NCBI GenBank assembly: GCA_014925825.1
Contig: JACGCK010000498.1
Span: 1 to 19,604, forward strand
Source of the DNA: Pholiota molesta
Taxonomy: Eukaryota; Basidiomycota; Agaricomycetes; Agaricales; Strophariaceae
DNA: 19,604 nucleotides
Direction: 5' to 3'
The translations under genes were made by a program, and so were the position numbers. Under the pieces are notes generated by a model. The model saw only the letters and a list, made by a program, of their open reading frames with translations. It had not been told where the DNA came from and ran no database searches. Positions 1-9,776 of this stretch are shown piece by piece (position 1 is the stretch's first letter; the number at the start of each line of letters is the position of its first letter).

Positions 1-2018
1 GGTGCAGTGCTACTTCACGTACGTGCGCGTGCCGCTGGACAGGCAGCCGCTGTGCATCGTGCTCGAGGAGCACTTTGACAGCGAGGAGGCGGTGTTCGGC
101 GATAACGGCACGTTTTTCAGGGAGGTCAACATGGACGGCTTTGGGTATGTTCCTCCCTCCCTTTCTTTTCTTCTTTGTGCCTCTCTTCCCCCCCGGCACG
201 CCCACTGCGTGCTTGGATTGCCGCCGGGTAGTCCCATCGCATGAACGCCGCTCGCTCACATGCTCGTATTTTTAGCAACGGCGAATTCGAGATGACCACC
301 GCGTCGCGCAACAACTCCTTCGTGCAGGACGGCATGCTCTACATCGTGCCCACGCTCACCGCGGACAACATCGGCGCCGCCGCCGTGTTCGACGGCACCG
401 TGTACAACATCACCGGCTGCACGTTCAACGCCACGCGCCCGGACGGCGGCTTCGTCGTGCAGGACGGCGCGCGCGTGTTTGATGCGGATGCGTATTACCG
501 CGCGTGCAGCGCGGTGAGCAATGCCACGGCGGGGACGGTGGTGAACCCGGTGCAGAGCGCGCGGCTGACGACGCGGCGGAGCGCGAGCATCCGCTATGGG
601 CGCGTCGAGATCCGCGCGAAGATGCCGACTGGGTGCGTTCTGTGTCTTTTTGGGCTCTCCGGAACGAAGGAGCTGATGTGCGCTTCCTTGTCGTTAGTGA
701 CTGGGTAAGCTTTCTGCACCCGTGCGGCTGCGCGGTAACGCGGTGTTGACGTTCCTTTTTTCTATGTAGCTCTGGCCCGCGATGTGGATGCTCCCTGTGG
801 ACTCGGTGTACGGCGCCTGGCCGCTGAGCGGTGATTACCCCCGTCTTCCCCCCTCTCGTTTTTCCGGACATGTTCCTGATGCGCTTTCTCGTTCGCGTTG
901 CAGGCGAAATCGACATCGTCGAGTCCCGCGGAAACGGGCTGCGCTACACCGCACAGTACGTGGCCCTTGTTCTTCTATTCTTCCACGTCGCTTTCTGACC
1001 CGCCTTTATTCCACCGCCAGCGGCTCGAACTTCGTGCAGGGCTCGCTCAACTGGGGCCCCGCGCCGAACCTGAACGGCGTCTCGCACTCGTACAGCTGGT
1101 GGACGGACAAGCGCAGGTCCTTCGCGTCCGACTTCCACACGTACGCGCTCGAGTGGACGGAGGACTTCATGTGCGTGCGCCCTGCGTCTTTCCTCCGCCT
1201 CCATACCGGAACCGCTGTCCAACTTAACTGATACTGATGCACACCGCGGGCCCGCAGACGGATATACGTGGACACGCGGCTGCACACGCTGCTCGACCTG
1301 CGCTTCGACCAGCCGTTCTTCAGAAGGGGCGCGTTCCCGGACGTCGTGTTCAACGGCTCGAGCCTGGTGGCGCTGCAGGACCCGTGGATCAACGGCACGA
1401 ACGCGACGCCTTTCGATCAGGGTGTGTGTCTTGTCCGCTGTTTCTCCTTTTTCTTTTCCTTCGGAGTAGTAACCCGTGTTGTGTGCATCATACATACCCG
1501 TGTTGTGTGCATCATACATACCCGTGTGGTCTGCATCACACCCGTGTTCGTCTTATCTGCAGATAGGGCTTTTACTTATCCCCGATTTTTCGGTGTTCCA
1601 GAGTTCTACCTTATCCTGAACGTCGCGGTGGGCTCGACCAACGGGTGGTTCCCGGAAGGGCAGGGCAACAAGCCGTGGCTTGACCAGGCGCAGAGTGAGT
1701 TTGCCTCTAGATCTAATTCCTGGTGGCGCGAATGTCCATGCTATCTCCCCTCTAGATCCCCCGCACGACTTCGCCAAGGGCATCGCGCAGTGGTACCCGA
1801 CGTGGCCATCGAATGTCGCGGACCGCGCGTTGGTCGTGTACGTCTCTTTTCTTTTTGTGGATGGGGATGTGCGCACTTCACTGACGGGGCTGCTTGCTGT
1901 CTTGTCTGATTATCTTCTGGATTCTGTTCTGGTCCACCACTGTTCGCATCATCTGCCCCCCCTTCTTGTGTTGTGTTTGCCGAGCAGTGACTATGTCAAG
2001 ATGTGGAAGCACTGCTGA
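1..2018 (+). CDS. GH16 beta-1,3-glucanase / glucan-binding-type protein, 5' end cut by window
   Basis: This is a GH16 (concanavalin A-like jelly-roll) protein expected to bind or cleave beta-1,3-glucan, probably at the cell surface or secreted. Exons: <2-144, 276-632, 698-704, 770-830, 904-955, 1021-1170, 1258-1421, 1602-1694, 1756-1837 and 1988-2018. All phases agree, giving one clean frame that ends at TGA 2016-2018. The catalytic signature EIDIVES, encoded at about 905-925, has the GH16 ExDxxE pattern with both glutamates and the aspartate intact. Other family blocks are RYGRVEIRAKMPTGDWLWPA before it, then SWW, FHTYALEWT, YLILNVAVG, NGWFP and a C-terminal VDYVKMW. The N-terminus lies upstream of the window, so a signal peptide or membrane anchor cannot be judged. 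The blocks resemble the laminarinase / glucan-recognition branch rather than SKN1/KRE6, whose site is EIDAIE. Whether it hydrolyses, transglycosylates or only binds glucan is not shown. Confidence 0.92.
698..704 (+). other. 7-nt microexon in the GH16 gene
   Basis: The seven bases TGACTGG sit between a GTGCGT...TTAG intron (633-697) and a GTAAGC...TAG intron (705-769). Including them gives ACT GG|T GAC TGG|CTC TGG, which encodes the conserved GH16 block PTGDWLWP. Skipping them shifts the frame just before the catalytic exon. Both flanking introns are 65 nt. The inference rests on frame, splice consensus and family conservation. Confidence 0.85.
1472..1545 (+). repeat. Intronic minisatellite, 24-bp unit, about three copies
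   Basis: Two identical 24-bp units beginning ACCCGTGTTGTG occupy 1472-1495 and 1496-1519. A diverged third copy starts at 1520 and a fragment (CCCGTGTTCG) follows at 1541. The array lies inside the 180-nt intron 1422-1601 of the GH16 gene, which is about three times longer than the gene's other introns, and it accounts for much of the extra length. Confidence 0.9.
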
Positions 2019-2534
2019 GTGGTTGAAACACCCAGGACTGACAAATGTCGACAGATGGATGTACCGGAAATCCCCTCAGCTGTTGAACAGTGCGAAGCCT
2101 TCCAGCTTCGTACCGCATTCGATGATCGTCGCTAGATATAATTAACTATTCTGCCTACCGAGTGTACACCTTCCTACTCACGCACTCTTTTATTTCGCGC
2201 TTTTGAACAGCCCTGGCACGCGGACATGTAAATATTCTTGTTCTTTGTAGGCTTCTTACCTCGCGGATAACAAGCATAAGTACTGGTATCTATACATAGG
2301 GGATTGTGGTTTTTTTTTTGGACGCTTAGTGTACTAGTATAGCCTCTATCATATCCTCACTTTTGTTTACTTAATTACATCGCAACTTCTAGTATTATTA
2401 CATTGAGCAATTCCACGGCTGTCAAACGCACACAAATCCCTCCTTGATGGGAACTCGAGATGTACTCATTTGTTATCAGAATTAACACATACACCTTCAA
2501 TCTGACTGCCGGGGTTATGGAATTCTTCACGTAC
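2019..2534. other. GH16 3' flank, no gene seen
   Basis: This AT-rich stretch follows the GH16 stop codon. It has no long open frame on either strand and includes a T9 run near 2311. It probably holds the GH16 3' UTR and terminator region. I see no RNA gene or repeat in it. Confidence 0.5.
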
Positions 2535-4278
2535 TTAGCTCAAGGCTCGACTACGCATTCCGCTTACGATAAGTAAGTGGGCGCTAATACAGCTTCGAGA
2601 CATACCTCCATTGCCCTCAGGTGCGATGCGATCGATACGCTGATATCGCACCTGTCCACGATTGTCAAAAATACTATTATTCCAAAACGACTCTTGAAAG
2701 TACATGTACAATGCACACGTTGAACGGATACAATAATGTTCAAGCGAGCGTACCTGAAGAACGAGAAAAATTGGTAGCACAATGTAGGCCACGCTGAGTA
2801 TTCGGTGCACTGTCATCTACAGATTGCTGAACTTTGGAGAACATGCGGTGCCGCCGAGGTGGGACATTCATCGCGCTTCAACTTATCTTCCACTACAGGT
2901 ATACTGCTTACTAGCGATGAGTCCTCAGGTCTCATATTCGTTGAAATGACTATCATTATCTAACATCGCATTCCGGAAAAAATATCTAAAATGAATCCAA
3001 GATGCAGCTAAGAATACTACAAGGCACAGAAGAAAGATCCATCGACCATGTGCTGAAGATGAAAATATGCGAACAAGATTAACTTGCGAGGCCAGGAGGG
3101 CTGACCATGGCAGGCTCTCAGTGTGCATGTAGTGCGACCACGGCATGTCCATCACGGTCCTTATCCTCTCCGAGAGGTTATCCGTGATCAACTCAATAGC
3201 CAACCGTCAAGACTCAAACGGTCAAACGTGCCTTCACAAACAAGTCGACGTGGACACCGTCCGGCGTCCGTCCGCTCTGGGAGCGCTGCCTGCCTGCGCG
3301 TTTCTTTTAGAAAGACAGACATTCGCTTGATCTGATGTGCGATGAAGAAGGAGCGGTGCATCAAAGATTCGAAGTGTCCGTTCCGACGCGGCTGCCAGAG
3401 CAGATTCCGTTACTTAGCTTTCAGAAATTATTGAACCGCAAGGCACCAGGAGGGACCATCAGGTAGCGGACGCGCTATTAACCTTGACTAGCTTGACTTG
3501 TTAGTGGTATTCATACCGCGCCCGTTGAAATATGTTTTATGCCTCTTTTCCGAAAAAAATTGACTTGCGCCTGAATATCGAGGCAATTCACCTGAAGCCA
3601 TGCACCGACTCGGAGATAACCTGTAGACATTCATATGTAAACCAATCGACAGTTCATAACCGATAAGCGACCGCCCCGTGGGTATGTAAGCGTTGAAAAT
3701 GGGATCACGTCCTTCAAGATGGAACATGATACGAAAAACAAGGATGTTTCCTATACCGCAGACCAGGCTTGGTTTTAGGTTGCACAAACGCACGCACACA
3801 TGTTCGGCGCAGTACAAGGGAGAGCCAGGTCCAGAACTGTCCATCACGACTTCGTGCGTTCTGTGCAGCAGGCATGTGTGATAGATATGTCGTGTCAAAG
3901 AGACTTTATATGCATGCGAATCCATATTGTTGTCGCAGATAGAGAGGAAAATCATGATTTTGTGATCGTGTCCTCGGAGGGTGGGCTTAGCACAGCTCCT
4001 TCAATCCCGTTGATTTGATCGACGGATGGAATTGAAGAGAAGTCGCATACTTGCCGGATGACAGGCGCGAGAGCTGATATCGCCATCCAGATGCAAGCGG
4101 AATTCATTAGAATTGGTACAAGAAGGCCGCTAGACAATTAAAGCAGGATGAACATACTTCCTAGCTGGATATTAGTAAACGTCACGGTGAAAATACATCC
4201 GGCCCTGCTCAGTCTTGTGCAGCACGCGGTGAAATTATGGGCTGAATGTGTTGGAAATAGTTTTCGATAGATGATAAT
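2535..4278 (-). pseudogene. Unidentified minus-strand membrane-protein-like coding remnants
   Basis: I do not recognise a family here. Several minus-strand frames encode hydrophobic segments next to plausible splice sites. One, ending at 4051 before GTATGCG, contains LVPILMNSACIWMAISAL, and the same frame continues upstream with IFTV and GSMFILL but carries an in-frame TAA at 4138-4140. Another at 3203-2925 contains GRWIFLLCLVVFLAASWI. A third at about 2817-2755 contains VAYIVLPIFLVLQ before GTACGC. The order of these segments would suit a multi-pass membrane protein, for example a fungal 7TM-type receptor. I cannot connect them into one open frame, so the region may be a decayed gene, a gene with unrecognised introns, or chance hydrophobic frames. 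No plus-strand gene is supported here. Confidence 0.3.
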
Positions 4279-5193
4279 TTATGCAAGGGGTATGGCATCT
4301 GCGATATTGACAATTGTGCCGTCATCACAAATAACTCGGAATCTGACTAGAGGGCAGGAGTTTAGATTATTGATCATCTGGAAACTGTCCACAAGACGGA
4401 ATCATGTACTCACGGACGGTAAAAGGCAGCCCCTTCTCTTTGCGTATGCTTGTAAAATACAAAGTACCGGAACCTATAAGAAAGGGCCAGGAGAAAAGAA
4501 TGTCAATACAGATATAGGTTTCCTTTAGACAAGAGGTAGACCTTTTGAGCCACGTATTCTGAAGCTTACATCGATGTTCCCTTGCAGTTGGCCGATCTGA
4601 TGTAAATGAAGAACGTAAGAACTTTCATTCCGAGAAAATACAGGCAGCGAATGGTGTTTTCCGTACAACATGACACAATGAAAAAGAAGAAACTCACATG
4701 CCCCTTAACATGTGGATCACCATTGAGATACCACTCGGCTTGCGGCCTAATGGCTTCGCCCAACACTTCCTTCAGCTGCTCATCCGCCTTTAGTGCACGC
4801 ACAATGCTTCGGAATACTGAGCTTGAGAGCTTTTCTTGGTTGGTAGCAAATAGCATGAACGCAGCCCACCCCGCGACCCCGATGGCTACCCCTCCAAGAA
4901 CAAGTGGCCATGTCGACTATGACGGACCACAGAACAAAACATAGTCAGATTCCGAGAACACAAAGACACCCTAGCGAAGTGTGAACAGCGCCCTTTGGTC
5001 TAACCTTGGCTTTTGGAAGATCTCTGAACGGTGGGTGCTTCGCATAGTACGGTCGAGGTCGGGATGGTGCCGAGAAGGTTTCGACGGCGGGTGTGGATGT
5101 GGATGGTTCTCGAGGAAGTTGTGTAGCGTAGTTTCTGATGCGAATTCCTCCGAAAACGCGTTTTGACGCGGGATTGAGACGAGATAGAGACAT
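4279..5193 (-). CDS. COA1: Cytochrome c oxidase assembly factor Coa1
   Basis: Coa1 is an inner mitochondrial membrane factor that helps nascent Cox1 mature during complex IV assembly; in yeast it acts with Mss51 and Shy1. Exons on the minus strand: 5193-5005, 4916-4698, 4596-4542, 4473-4414 and 4346-4279, giving about 196 aa with all phases consistent. The N-terminal ~60 residues are Arg/Ser/Pro-rich with few acidic residues (SKRVFGGIRIRNYAT), as in a mitochondrial presequence. A membrane span follows at about residues 67-88 (PLVLGGVAIGVAGWAAFMLF). The Coa1 domain then shows EAIRPQAEWYLNG, GQLQGNIDVSFRIRGSKG, GTLYFTSIRKE and C-terminal RFRVICDDGTIVNI. The last intron ends with a CTAAAC branch and TAG, and the nearer AG acceptor would run into a stop. 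The start at 5193 is preferred because it opens the presequence; an upstream in-frame ATG at 5268 adds 25 residues. Confidence 0.9.
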
Positions 5194-6009
5194 TACGAGG
5201 GATTGTAAGGTGAACAAGTATGCTATAGAGTTGGCAGCAGAGTCATGGAATATATTGAGGTTGAACAAGAATCAGATGCAGGCCAGACCACCTAGTCACG
5301 CCGCGTTCTGCCGCCGGGTGCCCGGCGCCTTTTCTTGATCTAATCTTATCACTTTCGTTCTATTGATTTATCGTCATAATCACCTTTCCAAGTTTTCCTG
5401 CCCTCTCTACTTAAAGGTCTTCTTACTGCTCCGGAAAAGAGTCGAATCGTATGATATCGTTGCTGAGATCCTGCGTAACATGTATTTCTTCCCGAAAAAT
5501 AAACTCAGTCTCACTGAAGCTCCTACTTGTATGGCATCGGTACACTCAAACTGGTGTGGTTGATCTGGGCAATAGCGGGGTACAACAGGATATAAGATGA
5601 ATATCAAATACTGCTGACTTCAAGGTCGAGTTAGAAGAACGGTCATGTAAATATATAAATGGAAGTAGAAATCCTACCGAAGGAACATGTAGCAAAGGAG
5701 CAGTTGGAACAGGTACAACTAAATAGCGACCGCGAGGGGCACGCTGGTATCTGGAGGTATGATATCAAAGACAGGGGATATAAATATGATGGAAGCATAT
5801 GGGTCATGCATAAGCGTCGACTCTGCTGATACAGTGTTTAGGCTGTCTAACAGCACCGCGCATAAAGTGACGAAAGAAATCGTAGAGCGAATAGAAAATA
5901 GTAGGGAGAGACAGGGGAATATCAGATCATATCAGGACTAGGAAAACGAGAAACAATAAAGTAAATGAGAGTAAAATGCGTTATGCGCATCGAGACGAAT
6001 GATGCAAAC
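5194..6009. other. Intergenic: COA1 promoter side and arrestin 3' flank
   Basis: This is about 0.8 kb between two minus-strand genes. It should hold the COA1 upstream region and the 3' UTR of the arrestin gene. Only short open frames occur, none with recognisable similarity or splice context. I see no RNA gene or repeat. Confidence 0.5.
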
Positions 6010-9000
6010 CTACTTTCCAGCTGAATTGGACGGCAAAGGCGGAGGTGGTCCAGGAGTGGCAGCTGACGTCTCGAACCCAGCGCGGAAAGGTGTGAACGGC
6101 TTCATATCCAACCCTATGTTCGCCCCAGAAGGCGACAAGGACGACGATCCACCCGCGCCATTAGGCTTGGACGCACCATCGTCGAGGCGCGGCACTTCCC
6201 CGTTGAATTTCGACAGCCGTGCGTCCTCCTCTTGTGTCTCCTTGATGTACTCCACGGGCGGACGCGGCATGAGTGGCGGTGGTGTTGAGGGCTGGACTTG
6301 CAATGTCGGGCCATTCGTCTTCACAGGGGCGGCGCCGTTCGCAGAGGGCTTTCGGCCGCCATCCCTAGCTTCGAACTTGGCCCTCAAAAGAGCCTTTTCT
6401 TCGACTGCTGTGAGTACGCGAGAGCCTTGGGCGCTCGCACCGGGCGGAGAGGGTGCAGGACGGAAACCGTTATTTCCATTGGGACTGCGGGCCGGCGAAG
6501 AGCTTCCACCTTGGGGCGGGGGAGTGCTAGGCACCGCAGTGTTGTTAGTAGCAACAGGTGGCGGACTAGTTGCGTTCGCTTTAGCGACTTGTGCATCCCT
6601 AGCCGCGAATTTCCTGCGCAACGCTTCCTTCTCCTCCAACGCATTCGCATATTGGTTGGGCAAAGAGGGTGCGGGAACAGGAACAGGCGCTGGGGTGGGC
6701 GCCGGCGCTGGTGGAGGTGCGGTGTACGCGGCAGGAGGAGCTCTGTGTTGTGCAGCGGCAGCATCCTCTGCTTCATATTTTCGCCGGAGCTTTTCCTTCT
6801 CCGAGAGATGTGCCATGATATTGCTGCTTCCAGCGGCCGACTCGAATGATGGCGGAGCATCGTCGCTAGGCTGCGATGACGAGGCTGTGGGCGCCGGCTT
6901 GTTCGCAGGATACAACGAGTCGTAGGCAATGGGTTTGGCAGGGGGCGCTTCCTCCGCGTTGTGTGTTCTATCCACAGCCCGCTTGGCCTCCTCGTATCGC
7001 CTCAAAGCAGCCTTTTCCTGCTCAGCCGTCATAAATTGTGGAGTGGCAGAGATGACTGAAGGCTTGGCTGGGGAAGCACTGGAGCTGCCGCCCGCCTGCC
7101 CTGAGGCCGACCCAGAGCGAGCATTGACAGCTTGGGCGTATAACGCAGCACCGGTAAGTTTCGATGACGAGCTTCCAGAGGATGCCTGCGCAGGCTGGGA
7201 TGATTGAGGCCCTTGAGCTGCCAGCCCTTGCTTAATGAGAACCGCTTTCTGTGCTTCCTGGAACAGGCGTTTTTCTTCCTCGGCTGAGAGCCAAACTTTT
7301 GGAGCAACGGCGGCGGCAGCTCCACGAGGTAGAGAAGAACTAGCTGCAGGTGGGGGTGATTCAGCCCGCATAGAGATGGGGGGCTAGAATGGATAAATGT
7401 CAGAAAAAGGTACGAGATATATTCAATAGGAAAAACCACGCACCGGTGCAGCAGCAGGGCCTTGCACCTTCACCACATTATTTCTCGCATCCTCATAGCG
7501 CCTCTTTTCCTCCTCAGCTGACAGCCACTGAGTCTGCGGAGCACTAGAGCCTCCGCCTGCACCTGAACCAGTAGCTTGTGCGCTACGGTTTCGCGACATG
7601 AATTCTTCAGGAGGGTCAACATTCTTGAGCTGCAGGCGACCACGTCCAGAAGCTGTCGCCGCATTGCTAGCCGTTGCGCTAGGGCCGTGCTGAGTGAGGC
7701 ATTAATCGAAAGTGTCGGCTTGGTAGATCCGAAGTCATCAACACCGCGCCCTTGCCCGAAACCACCATGTCCGATTCCATCAGTAGAAGGTTTGGCGGCT
7801 AGGGCTGAAGATGATACACCGGGAAGAGTGTTGTATTCGCCCCAGAATTGCTACGGGTATGACCAGGATCGAAATTTGCACGATTGATAGGTAAGGTAGA
7901 GACGACGATATCAGGACGGCGGCTAGGTTCGACGCGACTTGGGAGGGGTTGAGTAGCTGGAAGTAAGGATAAACTTGGTGCTGGACCAATGCGACTACAG
8001 GCGGTTAGAAATAGCATTCATTAAAGTTTATGATGAACATACTTGATAGCTTCAAAAGATACATGTCTGTAGATGGCGGCTGATCAATTGATGCAACGTT
8101 ACAGATAATAAAAAAATTACCTTTGCCAGTTGGAAATAATAACGGGAAGATCCATGATGATTTGCGATCCACTCGAGCCCATAAGCGCCTTGATAGAGAG
8201 TGCATAAGTTACGTCTATATGTCTCGCCGCATTTAAGGTCGTCGTTGTATGACCCCCGAGATCATAAAGCTGAGCTCTGACGTGTGGGATTGGCCTCCAT
8301 ACAGCGTTCCGTTCACCGGAACTTTCGTTTCGCTGATAACAACCTGCTTGATCTGCGGTGCAGAATTCTTCCTACCTGCAGCATGGACGCCGGCGCGGAA
8401 TACGGTAGTCTCTTTCAAGAAGAACTCGAATCCACGCAAAAGAATGGTGTGTAGGGAGTCCGACTTGACCGTGGCCGTCACCGAGACACGATCACCTGGG
8501 CCGTAGCAAGTGTTATTGCGTTCGACGACAAGGCTCACGCCGTCTTGAGTAATCTGTCGCATTTCGGGTTGACAATATACTGGCCAGGTAGCATGGAGTT
8601 CGTGCTTGTCAATTATGATGGGTGCAATGCTTGACACAACCACGACTTGGCCTTGCGCAGGAATCCTCTGGAACATCAGGGTTAGATTAGCATGTGGATA
8701 TTCGGAAATGGTGGTTGAACATACTTTTTGCCTTTTGTGCATACGCTTGCCACAAGTTCATAGCCAATGCCGGCTGTTGATATTAATCAGATTCACAGAA
8801 TTTATTAACCTGATGACGATGCATACCTTTGTTATCTAGAGCGATAGTGGGTGGTATTGATTCAGGTATGCGGATGGAAAACGGGAAATCTTGCTAGTAT
8901 CAAACGCTTTTAAGTCTCGAAAATACATCAGGTCATGAAACGGAACCCACCGAGCGCAATAAGCTATACTCATCAGATGTACTCCATAGATTGACCGGAC

Positions 9001-9447
9001 TCGGGCCGACAAAATCGTAGAACGTGTTGGACGGGCCTCCAGCAGGCAGTGTCTCCACCTTGCGCAGCTCAATGCGTACCCACTTCGCCTTCACCCCTTG
9101 CTGTGGTACTCGCACCTCAATGGCCTGTATGCAAACGGCTGGTCAGCTTGCTGGATTTTCCTGATCAGTAAACGGGCCACTCACCCCTTCACTGAGGCTT
9201 GAGGTCGATCAGGGCCAGGTGGAATACCGGGGTACCCTGTGCAGTAGCAGCAACTTCGTCAGTCCATGGTTTTGGTTGAAAATGGCGCAGAGCGCCCAAG
9301 CGTCAGATGACACGCCAACACATACCGGTTACAAAATCGACATTAGGAGGGGGCTGAAGATTTCTACATTGGACAGGTGATCAATAGCTGTTGCAGTACG
9401 GCTAGTGGCCAGTATAGCTGCCATACGTACAATTTGACCTGGGACAT
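6010..9447 (-). CDS. Alpha-arrestin-like protein with long repeat tail; several apparent frameshifts
   Basis: Alpha-arrestins are cytosolic adaptors that bring HECT ubiquitin ligases to membrane transporters. Exons (minus): 9447-9431, 9363-9326, 9236-9185, 9124-8951, 8893-8827, 8773-8725, 8667-8121, 8066-8043, 7994-7444 and 7383-6010. The arrestin fold shows as MSQVKLNLQPPP, VRIELRKVETLPAGG, FVGPSPVNLW, QDFPFSIRIPESIPPTIAL, IIIDKHELHATWPVY, CYGPGDRVSVTATVKSDSLH and TTTTLNAARHIDVTYALS. A Ser/Pro/Ala-rich tail follows with six AEEEK-like helical repeats. The exons join in frame only if one base is added at five places: near 9185, 8644, 8253-8257, 7840-7843 and 7685. With these the protein would be about 965 aa. 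Two of them have possible but weaker splicing alternatives. I found no canonical PPxY motif for ligase binding. It could be a functional gene with sequence errors or an early pseudogene. Confidence 0.87.
6357..7540 (-). repeat. Six degenerate AEEEK-type helical repeats in the arrestin tail
   Basis: A short charged motif recurs six times, 200-300 bases apart, separated by Pro/Ser/Ala linkers. In protein order the copies are LSAEEEKRRYEDA, LSAEEEKRLFQEA, MTAEQEKAALRRYEEA, LSEKEKLRRKYEAED, LEEKEALRRKFAARD and LTAVEEKALLRAKFEARD. Each looks like a single amphipathic helix of four to five turns. The first copy lies in the penultimate exon and the others in the last exon. The repeat is a protein-level pattern rather than a DNA tandem repeat. 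Confidence 0.85.
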
Positions 9448-9776
9448 TGCTCCGCGACGACGCGCAGCTGGAAGGAAGTATGTGGGAAAGGACAAGAGCA
9501 GAGGGCCGGTAAGGACCAAAACGCCGACGGCGAGTCTGCATCAGGACAACATCAAGATGTGATCTTGCTACCGCCGTCATCCCGGATGGAGCGCTCAGCT
9601 TTTCAAATTCAGGTGCGGCTGTGTCTCCCTTCGTCACATGCATTCCACCGTGCAGCCAAGATTGAAAAAATTCGTCAATTAACAACACGAACAAGTAGCG
9701 TGGAACGTAGATGCACTACAAAGACGCCTTCATAGCAGTTGCATAACAATCGAGGAAGAAAAATACATAAAATATC
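9448..9776. other. Short intergenic: arrestin promoter and SF3B2 3' UTR
   Basis: About 330 bases separate two minus-strand genes. This must serve as both the 3' UTR/terminator of SF3B2 and the promoter of the arrestin gene. I saw no clear TATA box, RNA gene or repeat. Confidence 0.45.

Noticed and set aside
425..1519. Minus-strand open frames opposite the GH16 exons
   Set aside because: They are Arg/His-rich shadows caused by the high GC content at third positions of the GH16 exons.
5999..6925. Plus-strand open frame of 308 codons opposite the arrestin last exon
   Set aside because: It is antisense to a GC-rich, Pro/Ser/Ala-biased coding exon and has Gly/Ala-rich composition with no domain. 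The minus frame has repeats, splice phases and a family match.
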